Assembly: GCA_041397625.1 (NCBI GenBank)
Contig: JAWKWH010000001.1
Span: forward strand, 186,001 to 250,000
DNA length: 64,000 nt
From: JAWKWH01 sp041397625
Lineage (GTDB): Bacteria; Pseudomonadota; Alphaproteobacteria; Rhizobiales; Rhizobiaceae
Direction of reading: 5' to 3'
Shown here: positions 35,230 to 44,120 of the stretch, piece after piece
Position numbering within the stretch: position 1 is the stretch's first letter
How the letters are laid out: every line of letters starts with the position of its first letter
Made by a program: the position numbers and the translations under genes
Notes under the pieces: generated by a model
The model's database searches: none
Seen by the model: the letters and a program-made list of their open reading frames with translations, nothing else
What the model was told of the DNA's origin: nothing

Positions 35230-36921
35230 GTGTCGGTCGAGCTGGCGCTGCGCAAGGCGAAATCTCTCGCCCGCAAGGGCGACAGCGGCGAAGCGCGCGC
35301 GCTTTACCAGTCCGTGCTCGAGCGTTTTCCCGACAACAGGCGGGCGCTGGAGGGCATGAATTCGCTCGGCCTGCCGCAGCAGGCGCGCCGGCGCCGTCCG
35401 CCGCTGACGCAGGATGAGGCGAACGCGCTTCTCGCCCTCTACCGCCAGGGGCAGCTTGAAAAGGCCATAGCCACCGGCCGGGCGCTTGCCGCCCGCCATC
35501 CCGACGCCGCGTTCCTGCACAACATTCTCGGCGCCTGTCATGCCGGTCTCGGCCAGGCCGGCGAAGCGGTCGCCTGCTATCGCAGAGCGCTGGCGCTCGA
35601 TCCCGCTTCCGCCGAAATCCGCAACAATCTGGGTGACGCGCTCAACCGGCTCGGCCGCCACGAGGAGGCGGAGACCGTCCTGCACCAGGCGCTGGCGGCG
35701 CGACCCGATTATCCCGAAGCGCTGAACAATCTCGCCAATGCGCTGAACCACCTGAACCGGCAGGCCGAGGCCATGCCGCTTTTGCAGAAGGCGCTGAGGC
35801 TGAAGCCGGATTTCGCCGAGGCGTTCAACAATCTCGGCAATGCCCATAACGATCTCGGCCGCCCGGCCGAAGCCGTTGCCGCCTTCGAGGCGGCGCTGAA
35901 GGCGCGACCCGGCTATGCCGAAGCCTGGCGCAACCTTGCCGCCGTCAGGCGGTTTGCGGCCGGCGACGATGCCATCGGCGCGCTCGAAAACGCGCTGTCC
36001 GCGGCAACGGCGCCGGGCGACCGCATCCATCTGGAATTCGCGCTTGCCAAGGCGCTCGACGATATCGGCGAGCATGACCGCGCGTTCGGACACTTCGCCG
36101 CCGGCAATCGCCTGCATCGGCGCGGCATCGGCGATCCGATCGCCGAACAGCGAAACCTGTTCGGCCGTATCCGCGCCATCTTCGCCGACGGTGTGCCCGC
36201 GCCGCCAGCCGACCTTGATCCATCGTCGAAACGGCCGGTCTTCATCGTCGGCATGCCGCGATCCGGCACCTCGCTGGTCGAGCAGATTCTCGCCAGCCAT
36301 ACCGGCGTTCACGGCGGCGGCGAGCTGCAGGTCGTGCGGCGGGCGGTCGCGCCGGCTGTCGAAGCGGGCAGGCTCGACGAGGCGGCGATCGCCGCGATCC
36401 GCAAATCCTGTATCGACGGTCTCGATGCGCTCGGCGCGGCGGAACCGGCCGTCACCGACAAGATGCCGCTCAATTTCCGCTGGATCGGCTTCATCGCCGC
36501 GGCATTACCGGAGGCGGTGATCGTGCACACGCGCCGCGATTCCGTCGCCGTCGCCTGGTCGATCTTCCGCACCTTCTTTCCCGCCCGCGGGCTGGAATTC
36601 AGCTTCGACCTCGGCGACATTGCCGCATATTTGAGGCTCTATGACGAGCTGATGGCCTTCTGGGCCGAGCGCCTGCCCGGCCGGATCGTCGAATGCGATT
36701 ACGAACGGCTCACCGAGAACCAGGAGGCCGAAACGCGCCGCCTGCTCGACCGCTGCGGACTTGGCTGGGACGAGCGTTGCCTTGCCTTCCACGAGACAGC
36801 GCGCGCGGTCCGCACCGCCAGTTCGGTGCAGGTGCGCGAGAAGATGTATCGCGGTAGTTCGCGGGCCTGGCGCGATTACGAACCGCATCTGGGCCCGCTG
36901 ATCGAGGCGCTTGCCCGCTGA
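35230..36921 (+). CDS. TPR-repeat sulfotransferase (copy 2)
   Basis: 563-aa paralogue of the preceding gene. The N-terminal ~40 residues (ELALRKAKSLARKGDSGEARALYQSVLERFPDNRRALEG) closely parallel copy 1 (QALRKAKTLSKAGAVGDAQAAYRWVLEKFPDNRRAREG), then TPR units to ~280 and a sulfotransferase domain with PRSGTS at 343-348. GTG 35230 starts 2 nt after the copy 1 stop; the open frame further upstream is a shadow. The shared N-termini indicate tandem duplication; the sulfotransferase parts have diverged more (PRSGTT versus PRSGTS), suggesting different acceptors. Confidence 0.87.
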   Translation: MSVELALRKAKSLARKGDSGEARALYQSVLERFPDNRRALEGMNSLGLPQQARRRRPPLTQDEANALLALYRQGQLEKAIATGRALAARHPDAAFLHNILGACHAGLGQAGEAVACYRRALALDPASAEIRNNLGDALNRLGRHEEAETVLHQALAARPDYPEALNNLANALNHLNRQAEAMPLLQKALRLKPDFAEAFNNLGNAHNDLGRPAEAVAAFEAALKARPGYAEAWRNLAAVRRFAAGDDAIGALENALSAATAPGDRIHLEFALAKALDDIGEHDRAFGHFAAGNRLHRRGIGDPIAEQRNLFGRIRAIFADGVPAPPADLDPSSKRPVFIVGMPRSGTSLVEQILASHTGVHGGGELQVVRRAVAPAVEAGRLDEAAIAAIRKSCIDGLDALGAAEPAVTDKMPLNFRWIGFIAAALPEAVIVHTRRDSVAVAWSIFRTFFPARGLEFSFDLGDIAAYLRLYDELMAFWAERLPGRIVECDYERLTENQEAETRRLLDRCGLGWDERCLAFHETARAVRTASSVQVREKMYRGSSRAWRDYEPHLGPLIEALAR

Positions 36922-36924
36922 GGT

Positions 36925-37908
36925 TCAGACCTCCGCCCAGCCGCCGGTCTCGCCGGCGCGGTAGATCGCGTCGAGTACCCTCTGGTTCTTCACCGAATCC
37001 TCCAGGCTGAAGGCCTCGCCCTCGCCACGCGTCGCGCGCACGAAGGCTTCCACCTGGAGCTGGTACTGGTTGACGCCGGTATAGCGGAAGACGCGCATCT
37101 CGCCGTGGCCGGCATCGTGCAGGCGCACCTCGTCGCCCTCGTAGAGATTGGAATTGAACGGCGACATGACCTCGATGAAGCCCTTGTCGCCGTGAAAGGC
37201 GATATGCTGGCGGTTGGCGAGCTGGGTCGAGATGTAGAAGCTCTGCTCGAAGGCACCGTAGTCGGCGCGCACCGATGCGTAGCGGTCGGTCCCGAATGTC
37301 GGGTCGAATTCCACGGTCGCCTGCACGCGCAGCGGCTCGGCGCCGGTGGCAAAGCGCGTCGTCACCGTCGGGTAGACGCCGATATCGGGAATGACGCCGC
37401 CGCCGAGCTCAGGGCGGTTGCGCATGTTGACGGGATCGACATTGTGGTAGGTGAAGGCGGCGTCGACCTGGCGCAGCGTGCCGATGGCGCCGTCGGCGAT
37501 CAGGTCACGCACCTTCATCCATTGCGGATGGTAGGTGACCATGAAGGCTTCCGAGACCAGCACGCCGTTGCGGTCGCGCGCCGCGATCACCGGCTCGATG
37601 TCGGCGGCCTTCAGCGCCAGCGGCTTTTCCACCAGTACGTGCTTGCCCGCATCCGCCGCCCTGATCGCCCATTCGACATGGGCGTCGGTGGTCAGCGGTA
37701 TGTAGACGCCGTCGATCGCGTCGGACTCCAGCATCGCCTGATAGGAGCCGAAGGCATGGCCGGCATTGTAGCTTGCCGCCAGCATCTCTGCCTTGGAAAG
37801 ACCGCGGCTGGCGACGGCGCAGATCACGCCGTTTTCCGAGCGCATGATCGCCGGATTGACATGTTGGCGCCCGATCAGCGCGGTCGACAGGATACCCCAG
37901 CGAAACAT
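36925..37908 (-). CDS. Gfo/Idh/MocA-family NAD(P)-dependent oxidoreductase
   Basis: 327-aa dehydrogenase. N-terminal Rossmann domain (FRWGILSTALIG, residues 2-13), the family motif GKHVLVEKPLAL with the catalytic-region Lys, and a C-terminal alpha/beta domain with GGGVIPDIGVYPT. Substrates are usually sugars, inositols or related polyols. ATG 37908 has a GGAGAG ribosome site. Convergent with the sulfotransferase genes, 3 nt away. The specific substrate cannot be told. Confidence 0.87.
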   Translation of the reverse strand: MFRWGILSTALIGRQHVNPAIMRSENGVICAVASRGLSKAEMLAASYNAGHAFGSYQAMLESDAIDGVYIPLTTDAHVEWAIRAADAGKHVLVEKPLALKAADIEPVIAARDRNGVLVSEAFMVTYHPQWMKVRDLIADGAIGTLRQVDAAFTYHNVDPVNMRNRPELGGGVIPDIGVYPTVTTRFATGAEPLRVQATVEFDPTFGTDRYASVRADYGAFEQSFYISTQLANRQHIAFHGDKGFIEVMSPFNSNLYEGDEVRLHDAGHGEMRVFRYTGVNQYQLQVEAFVRATRGEGEAFSLEDSVKNQRVLDAIYRAGETGGWAEV

Positions 37909-37946
37909 GGTCTTCTCTCCCCGGTTGCCTTGGCCTGCGAGCGATC

Positions 37947-38549
37947 CTACCACGGAAGCACGGTGATTTCGGGCCAGTTGCGTTTCGCCCGGGCGCCCTT
38001 TTCCTCATGCGTCCGCCGGTTGTCGAGCGCGTGGTTCGGCGTGACGCGAAACGAGAAGATGTCGTCGAGCCCGTAGGGTGCGTAGAGATCGAGCCCGTCG
38101 TCGGGCCGGAGCTTCACCGCCACCGAATGGGTTTTCGAGGCGAAATGGTCGATGGCGTGGCGGCAGTCGCGATAGGGCGGGCACTTGCGCTTAAACTTCT
38201 TCTCGTACCACAGATGCACGCGCGCCTCGTTGCGGATCTCGACCGGCACCGGCAGGCTGTCGAACACCTCCATGCCGGCGACGATGACGCCATCCTCGGC
38301 GTCGTAGGAAAGGTCGGCGGCGTCGAAATAGAACAGGTCGACATCCTTGACGCCGTGGCCGGACGGCCTTCCGGTCAGCGCGTTCCACACCGAATTGTAG
38401 AGCGCGCCGGAAACGATCCACCAGTCGGGCAGGTCGAGCGTCCGCGCCCGCTCAAGCGCCTCGCGGCAGAGCGGATCGGACCGGACGATGTCGAGGAAGG
38501 CCCGCCGCTGTTCCTCGAACGGCAGGCCGGAAAGGCGAAGGTGGTTCAT
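37947..38549 (-). CDS. Nucleotidyltransferase family protein (NTP_transf_6 type)
   Basis: 200-aa protein of the bacterial nucleotidyltransferase family PF06042. The catalytic acidic pair is in VKDVDLFYFD, preceded by the SGALYNSVWNALTG helix that begins the fold, and followed by EIRNEARVHLWYEKKF and the FASKTHSVAVKL block. Family members are widespread and uncharacterised; they may transfer a nucleotide to a small molecule or protein. It lies upstream of the oxidoreductase on the same strand (38 nt), perhaps co-transcribed. Confidence 0.8.
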   Translation of the reverse strand: MNHLRLSGLPFEEQRRAFLDIVRSDPLCREALERARTLDLPDWWIVSGALYNSVWNALTGRPSGHGVKDVDLFYFDAADLSYDAEDGVIVAGMEVFDSLPVPVEIRNEARVHLWYEKKFKRKCPPYRDCRHAIDHFASKTHSVAVKLRPDDGLDLYAPYGLDDIFSFRVTPNHALDNRRTHEEKGARAKRNWPEITVLPW

Positions 38550-38673
38550 GGGGGGAGAGAAGGCGATTCGGCGGGATGGCGCAAGATAGCATTCGACCGT
38601 CGGTGTTTTCGACGCGGGGCGGATTGCCAGCGCTGTTTGTTCTGCTATTGTTCTTGTGCCATGGAGTATTTTG

Positions 38674-39698
38674 ATGAGCGCAAATGAGCCGGTGCCCCTC
38701 GTTGAGGATATTGAGTCCGGCGACCGCTTTCTTGTCTACGAAGCGCGCGACGGGCTGCGGCTCGACCTGCGCTACGAAGGCGAAACGCTTTGGATGACGC
38801 AGGCGCAGATCGCCCGATTGTTCGGGCGGGATGTCTCGGTGATCTCCCGCCATATCGCGGGCATTTTGGAAGACGAAGAACTCGAGGAAGAGGGCACTTT
38901 GCAAAAAATGCAAATTGCTCAATCTACAAAACCGGTATCTTTCTACAGCCTCGACATGGTCATCTCGGTCGGCTACCGGGTTTCCTCCACGCAGGCCACC
39001 TTGTTCCGCCGCTGGGCGACCGGTGTTCTGGTCCAATTCGCCACCAGGGGTTTCGTCGTCGATACGAGGCGGCTGAAGGACGAGGCGAATTCAGACCGTA
39101 TCGCCGAGCTGCGCGAGATCATCCGCGACATCCGCTCGGACGAGCCAATGTCTACCGCGAACTCAGGCGCGTCTGTGCGCTCTGCCAGGACTATGATCCC
39201 AAATCGGGCGATGCCCAAAGCTTCTTCCGGCGGACGCAGGCGAAGCTGATCTACGCCGTCGTCTCGCAAACGCCGTCGGAATTGCTCGTGGAGCGCGCCA
39301 ACCATGCGGCGGACAATATGGGGCTGACGAACTGGCCGGCGGATCATGTCCGCAAGCAGGACGTCACCGTTTCCAAGAACTATCTGGCGGAGGCCGAAAT
39401 CCGGGAGCTCAACCGGCTGACGACCATCCTGCTCGACATTTTCGAGGATCAGGCCGAACTCGGCCGCCTGATCGTGATGGAGGATGCGACGCGGCTGCTG
39501 GACAATCAGTTGACGGGGCTCGGGCGCTCCATCCTGCGGACGGGCGGGTCGGTGAAGACCGAAACCGCAAGGCGTCATGCGCATGCCGAATACGAGAAGT
39601 TCGACACGGCGCGCCGGCGCCTTCGCCATCAGGAGGCCGGCAGCGACATCGCCGATTTGGCAAGGCAGGTAAAAACGCTTCCGAAGGGGCAGAAATAG
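38674..39698 (+). pseudogene. Frameshifted RhuM-family gene
   Basis: Two adjacent frames together encode one RhuM-like (virulence RhuM family) protein of ~340 aa. Frame one covers the N-terminus from ATG 38674 (GGAG ribosome site) through LWMTQAQIARLFGRDVSVISRHI, SFYSLDMVISVGYRV and RIAELREIIRDIRSDE. Frame two continues with NVYRELRRVCALCQDYDP to the stop at 39698. A single missing G around 39144-39145 would restore DEANVYREL. So this is a recent loss, a programmed slip or a sequencing error. RhuM proteins are Fic/DOC-related or toxin-like phage-island genes. A low-GC stretch at ~38890-38950 hints at transfer. No partner gene is adjacent. Confidence 0.85.
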
Positions 39699-39718
39699 GC
39701 GCGCAATGCGCCCTTGAC

Positions 39719-42166
39719 CTACCCTCTCAGCACACCGCCGGTCTGTTTTTCGACATTGCCGGTGATCCTGGCGGCGAGCTGCTCGAAATCCTCGTCGGTG
39801 AGCGTGCGCTCGACCGGCTGGATCGCCACCTCGATGGCGACCGACTTCTTGCCTTCGCCGAGCGACGCGCCCTCGAACACGTCGAACACGGTCACGTCGG
39901 TGATCAGCTTCCTGTCGGCACCGGCCGCCGCGCGGACGATCGTCGCCGCCTCGACAGTCGCATCGACCACGAAGGCGAAGTCGCGCGTGACCGCCTGGAA
40001 GGCGGAGAGGTCGAGCCTCGGCTTGGTCTTCGTCGCCTTGCGCTTCGGCTCGGGAATGGCGTCGATGAAGACCTCGAAACCGCAGAGCGGGCCTTCCACG
40101 TCGAGGGCTGCAAGCGTCTGCGGGTGGAATTCGCCGAACGTGCCGAGCACCGTCTTCGGTCCGAGCTTGATCGTGCCGGAGCGGCCGGGGTGATACCAGT
40201 CCGGCCCGCCGGCCTCGACCTGCAGGTTGGCAACCGGCGCGCCGCACGCCTCCAGCGCGGCGAACGCGTCGGCCTTGGCGTCGAACACGCCGACCGGAGC
40301 GGCCTCGTCATCCCAGCTGCGGCCGGCACCGGCGAGCTTCGCGGTTCCGCGGCGAATGCCCGAGGCGACACGGCGCTGGCCTTCGGGCGTGTCGTTTTCG
40401 TAGGTGCCGGAAACCTCGAACAGCGCCACGTCGCCATGGCCGCGATCGGCGTTGCGCTGGGCGGCGGCGAGCAGGCCCGGCAGCAGCGAGGGGCGCATGT
40501 CGCTCATGTCGGCGGCGATCGGGTTGGCGAGTTTCAGTTCCTTCCGCCCGCCGCCGAACAGTTCGGCGTGGGCTGCCGGGATGAACGACCAGTTGACCGC
40601 CTCCATCATGCCGCGCGCCGCCAGCACGCGTTTGGCGAGCCGGGTGCGGACCTGCAGCGTGGTGAGGATGCGGCCGTTGACCGCGTCGTGGCTGGCAAGC
40701 GGCTGCGGCGCGATCCGGTCGACGCCATGAATGCGCATTACCTCCTCGACGAGGTCGGCCTTGCCGTCGACATCCGGCCGCCACGACGGCACGATGAAGC
40801 GTACGACGTCGCCGTCCTCGCCGCCCCTGGGCCTGAAGCCGAGGCGCTTGAGGATGGCGATGCTCTCCTGCCTGTCGACGGCAAGCCCGGTCAGGCGGCC
40901 GGTTTCCGCCAGCGGGAAATCGACCTCGCGATAGTGATGGCCGCTTTCGCCGACGATCTCTCCTTCAGCCGACGTCGGCGTGCCGAGCACGATTTCCGGT
41001 TCTGTCGCTTCGCCGCCGCAGAGCTCCATGACCAGGCGGGTGCCGAGCTCCAGCCCGGCGCCCATGAATTCCGGATCGGCGCCGCGCTCGAAGCGGTAGC
41101 GCGCATCGGTGATGATGCCGAGATCGCGTCCCGTTCGCGCCACGTTCGACGGATCCCACAGCGCCGATTCGATCAGCACGTCTGTGGTGTTCTCGTCGCA
41201 GCCGGACAGTTCGCCGCCCATGACGCCGGCGATCGACTCCACGCCGTTGTCGTCGGCGATGACGCAGTTGTCGGGGCCGAGTTCGTATTCGCGGCCGTCG
41301 AGCGCCAGCACCTTTTCGCCGGCGACGCCGCGACGCACCACCAGATCGCCCTTCACCTTGGCGGCGTCGAACACGTGCAGTGGCCGGCCGCGGTCGAAGG
41401 TAACGTAGTTGGTGACGTCGACCAGCGCGTTGATGGGCCGCAGGCCTATGGCGATCAGCCGCTGCTGCATCCATTTGGGCGACGGGCCGTTCTTCACGCC
41501 TGTGACCATGCGCAGCGCGAAGCCGGGGCAGAGGTCGGGCGCGTCGAGCCGCACCTTGACCGGGCATTCGCCCTTGCCGCCGACCGGCTCTACAGCGCCG
41601 TCCCTGAGTTTGCCGAGGCCGGCGGCGGCGAGATCGCGGGCGATGCCGTGGACGCCGGTGCAGTCGGGCCGGTTCGGCGTCAGCCCGATCTCGATCACCG
41701 GGTCGTCGAGCCCGGCCCAGGTGGCGAAGGGTTCGCCCACCGGCGCGTCCTCGGCAAGGTCGATGATGCCGTCATGCTCGTCGGACATCATGAGCTCGCG
41801 CTCCGAGCACATCATGCCGTGGCTCTCGACGCCGCGGATCTTGCCGACCGACAGCGTGATATCGATGCCGGGCACATAGGTGCCGGGCGCGGCAAAGGCG
41901 CCGACAAGGCCGGTGCGCGCATTGGGCGCGCCGCAGACCACCTGGATCGGTTTGCCATCGCCCGTGTCGACCTTGAGCACCCGCAGCCGGTCGGCGTCGG
42001 GGTGCTGCGTCGCCTCGATGACGCGGGCAATGACAAAGGGCTTCAAGGCCGCCTTGTCGTCGACGCTCTCGACCTCCAGGCCGATCATGGTCAGCCGCTC
42101 GCAGATCTCCTCCAGCGAGGCGTCGGTTTCGAGATGGTCTTTCAGCCAGGAAAGGGTGAATTTCAT
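39719..42166 (-). CDS. pheT: Phenylalanine--tRNA ligase beta subunit
   Basis: 815-aa beta subunit of the alpha2-beta2 PheRS. Domains in order: N-terminal, EMAP-like tRNA-binding (~40-150; CGAPNARTGLVGAFAAPGT), B3/B4 editing domain (~200-390), B5 (~405-475; HYREVDFPLAETGRLTGLAVD), catalytic-like core (~490-700), and the ferredoxin-fold anticodon-binding domain at the end (~715-815; KTKPRLDLSAFQAVTRDFAFVVD). Length and order are standard. Normally next to pheS; here ~775 bp with three small genes separate them. The last ~20 nt approach the end of the rhuM pseudogene. Confidence 0.97.
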   Translation of the reverse strand: MKFTLSWLKDHLETDASLEEICERLTMIGLEVESVDDKAALKPFVIARVIEATQHPDADRLRVLKVDTGDGKPIQVVCGAPNARTGLVGAFAAPGTYVPGIDITLSVGKIRGVESHGMMCSERELMMSDEHDGIIDLAEDAPVGEPFATWAGLDDPVIEIGLTPNRPDCTGVHGIARDLAAAGLGKLRDGAVEPVGGKGECPVKVRLDAPDLCPGFALRMVTGVKNGPSPKWMQQRLIAIGLRPINALVDVTNYVTFDRGRPLHVFDAAKVKGDLVVRRGVAGEKVLALDGREYELGPDNCVIADDNGVESIAGVMGGELSGCDENTTDVLIESALWDPSNVARTGRDLGIITDARYRFERGADPEFMGAGLELGTRLVMELCGGEATEPEIVLGTPTSAEGEIVGESGHHYREVDFPLAETGRLTGLAVDRQESIAILKRLGFRPRGGEDGDVVRFIVPSWRPDVDGKADLVEEVMRIHGVDRIAPQPLASHDAVNGRILTTLQVRTRLAKRVLAARGMMEAVNWSFIPAAHAELFGGGRKELKLANPIAADMSDMRPSLLPGLLAAAQRNADRGHGDVALFEVSGTYENDTPEGQRRVASGIRRGTAKLAGAGRSWDDEAAPVGVFDAKADAFAALEACGAPVANLQVEAGGPDWYHPGRSGTIKLGPKTVLGTFGEFHPQTLAALDVEGPLCGFEVFIDAIPEPKRKATKTKPRLDLSAFQAVTRDFAFVVDATVEAATIVRAAAGADRKLITDVTVFDVFEGASLGEGKKSVAIEVAIQPVERTLTDEDFEQLAARITGNVEKQTGGVLRG

Positions 42167-42184
42167 TGGATTTCTTCCGTCCGA

Positions 42185-42418
42185 CTATTCGGTCGCTATC
42201 AGGATGGTCTTTTGGTGCTTCGGCAGATCGTCGTGGAGTTCCAGCCAGCCGAGCTTTTGTCCGGCAAAGGTGCGCGCGGTCGGTGGATAGGCCTGCGGGT
42301 CGTCCATGAAACCGGTGTTGAAGAACGTCCGTTCAAGAGCGCTGTCATGTTCCTGTGCCACCGGCGAACCGCAATGCCAACAGAACAGCCGCGTGACGGT
42401 GCCGCTGCGATCAGGCAC
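42185..42418 (-). pseudogene. Truncated GFA-family protein (C-terminal half)
   Basis: 77-aa frame matching only the C-terminal part of GFA (glutathione-dependent formaldehyde-activating enzyme/centromere V-like) proteins: FCWHCGSPV (second zinc CxxC), NTGFMDDP, and FAGQKLGWLELHDDLPKHQ. The N-terminal ~55 residues, with the first zinc cysteines, are missing; the upstream 28 bp before the DUF2442 stop cannot hold them, and no other frame supplies them. Likely a gene remnant cut by the insertion of the DUF2442/DUF4160 pair, or a decayed gene. Confidence 0.7.
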
Positions 42419-42445
42419 TGGCTGGCGAAAATCATCATCGATAGC

Positions 42446-42721
42446 TCACGCCGCTCTGTCCGGCTCTCTGGCGCCGGGTGCCTTGTGGCCGAGGAACATG
42501 CTCTTGATCGAGATACCTTCGTCGACCGACGGCCACCAGATGCCCTCATACATGAGCTCGATGTCGTTCAAGGCCGCCTCGTCGAGGCCTTCGAGAAACG
42601 GATACCACCAGAGCGGCGCGGAGATCGCCCGCCCGTCGGCGAGGCCGACGTGGACCTCGCCCTTGGTGCACCATGCCTTTACCGGCCGCATTTCGTCGGT
42701 CTCAAATGCCAAAGAAGTCAT
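42446..42721 (-). CDS. DUF2442 domain protein
   Basis: 91-aa protein with the DUF2442 pattern: short basic/hydrophobic strands, GRAISAPLWWYPFLEGL, a Trp-Pro (IWWPSVDEGISIKSM) near the C-terminus. DUF2442 proteins are often paired with DUF4160 proteins in a module resembling a toxin-antitoxin pair. Its start overlaps the DUF4160 3' end by 20 nt, implying coupled translation. Function of the pair is not established. Confidence 0.78.
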   Translation of the reverse strand: MTSLAFETDEMRPVKAWCTKGEVHVGLADGRAISAPLWWYPFLEGLDEAALNDIELMYEGIWWPSVDEGISIKSMFLGHKAPGAREPDRAA

Positions 42722-42938
42722 TCCAAGTACCTATCCATTCATCGCGGCGTTCGGCGACGATCGCCAGCAAACGTTCCACTTCGCGGTCATTATAACCCTT
42801 GTTGCGAGCAACCTCGACGTTTTGCAGCCATACTTTCAGGGAGTTGCCGTCCTTGACGATATGCACATGCGGCGGTTCATCCCTGTCCAGCGCGTAGAAA
42901 CGGAACTTGTAGCCTCTCCATACCAGCAGCGTCGGCAT
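42702..42938 (-). CDS. DUF4160 domain protein
   Basis: 78-aa protein with the DUF4160 signature: W-RGYKFRFYALDRDEPPHVHI near the N-terminus (the 'EPPHVHV' block) and a Glu/Arg-rich C-terminal helix (NDREVERLLAIVAERRDEW). Located 3 nt after the pheS stop on the same strand and overlapping the DUF2442 gene by 20 nt, so it would be transcribed with pheS. Candidate component of an uncharacterised toxin-antitoxin-like pair. Confidence 0.8.
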   Translation of the reverse strand: MPTLLVWRGYKFRFYALDRDEPPHVHIVKDGNSLKVWLQNVEVARNKGYNDREVERLLAIVAERRDEWIGTWNDFFGI

Positions 42939-42941
42939 CGC

Positions 42942-44027
42942 TCATCCGCTCAGCCCGGCAAACAGCGTCGGCATGTCGAGCGGGCGGAAGCCGTAATGGG
43001 CGAGCCAGCGCACGTCGGCGTTGAAATAGTCGCGCAGGTCCGGCATGCCGTATTTCAGCGTCGCGATGCGGTCGATGCCCATACCCCAGGCAAAGCCCTG
43101 GTATTCGTCGGGATCGAGCCCGCAAAAGCGCAGCACGTTCGGGTGCACCATGCCGCAGCCGAGGATCTCCATCCAGTCGTCGCCCTCGCCGAAACGGATT
43201 TCGCCGGGCTTCGAGCGATCGCACTGGATGTCCACCTCGAGGCTCGGCTCGGTGAACGGGAAGAAGGAGGGGCGGAAGCGCATGTTCAGATGCGGCACCT
43301 CGAAGAACGCCTTGCAGAATTCCTCCAGCACCCATTTCATGTTGGCGACGTTCGCCGTTCGGTCGATCACCAGCCCTTCGAGCTGGTGGAACATCGGCGA
43401 GTGGGTGGCGTCGGAATCGCAGCGATAGGTCTTGCCCGGAATGACGATGCGGATCGGCGGTTTCTGCGCCTCCATGGTGCGGATCTGCACCGGCGAGGTA
43501 TGGGTGCGCAGCAGTTTCCTTTCGCCGTTATCGTCGGGAGAGAAGAAGAACGTGTCGTGCATCTCGCGCGCCGGATGGCCCTCGGGAAAGTTCAGCGCGG
43601 TGAAGTTGTAGTAGTCGGTCTCGATATCCGGCCCCTCGGCAATGGCGAAGCCGAGGTCGCCGAAAATGGCGGCGATCTCGTCGATCACCTGGCTGATCGG
43701 GTGGATGCGGCCGGTCGCCGTCGGCGCCGGCCTCAGCGGCAGCGTCACGTCGACCTTCTCGCGCCTGAGCCTAACGGCGATGCCGGCCTCGGCCAGCGCG
43801 CCCTTGCGGGCGGCAAGCGCCTCGGTCACGCGGGACTTCAGCCCGTTCAGCGCCGGGCCCATCACCTTGCGCTCGTCCGGCGTCATCGCGCCCAGCGTCT
43901 TCATCCGCTCGGAGATCGAGCCCTTCTTGCCGAGCACGGCGACGCGCACGGTCTCAAGCGCCTGCTCGTCGCCGGCCGCCTCGATCTCGGCGGCGATCGT
44001 CGCTTCAAGTTGTTCCAGTTCGCTCAT
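42942..44027 (-). CDS. pheS: Phenylalanine--tRNA ligase alpha subunit
   Basis: 361-aa alpha subunit carrying the class II synthetase active site. N-terminal coiled coil (~1-85), then the core with motif 2-like PGKTYRCDSDATHSPMFHQLEGLVID and motif 3 FAWGMGIDRIATLKYG. It aminoacylates tRNA-Phe with PheT. ATG 44027 (MSELEQLEATI) matches the family; a start 21 nt upstream is less likely. It lies 93 nt after rplT on the same strand with a terminator hairpin between, so it probably has its own promoter or partial read-through. Confidence 0.96.
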   Translation of the reverse strand: MSELEQLEATIAAEIEAAGDEQALETVRVAVLGKKGSISERMKTLGAMTPDERKVMGPALNGLKSRVTEALAARKGALAEAGIAVRLRREKVDVTLPLRPAPTATGRIHPISQVIDEIAAIFGDLGFAIAEGPDIETDYYNFTALNFPEGHPAREMHDTFFFSPDDNGERKLLRTHTSPVQIRTMEAQKPPIRIVIPGKTYRCDSDATHSPMFHQLEGLVIDRTANVANMKWVLEEFCKAFFEVPHLNMRFRPSFFPFTEPSLEVDIQCDRSKPGEIRFGEGDDWMEILGCGMVHPNVLRFCGLDPDEYQGFAWGMGIDRIATLKYGMPDLRDYFNADVRWLAHYGFRPLDMPTLFAGLSG

Positions 44028-44050
44028 CGGTCTTTCGCTTCCAGGCAATG

Positions 44051-44082
44051 AAAAACCCGCGCCAGCCCTGCCAGCGCGGGTT
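44051..44082 (-). terminator. Rho-independent terminator after rplT
   Basis: On the minus strand, AACCCGCGC (44082-44074) and GCGCGGGTT (44062-44054) form a perfect 9-bp stem around an 11-nt loop, followed by TTTTTC (5-T run, 44055-44051). It lies 38 nt after the rplT stop and 24 nt before the pheS start, so it ends the rpmI-rplT transcript or attenuates read-through into pheS. Confidence 0.8.
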
Positions 44083-44120
44083 CCCGTTACAGTATTTTTG
44101 TCGCTTCGGGAAACGCTGGC

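Noticed and set aside
38674..39249. Intact short RhuM protein
   Set aside because: The frame ends in family-unlike residues after the shift, while the rest of the family continues in the next frame.
39698..39712. Terminator between rhuM and pheT
   Set aside because: GGCGC/GCGCC arms are short (5 bp) and lack a T-run on either strand.
40124..42856. 910-codon open frame on the plus strand antisense to pheT
   Set aside because: No recognisable domain and pheT is certain.
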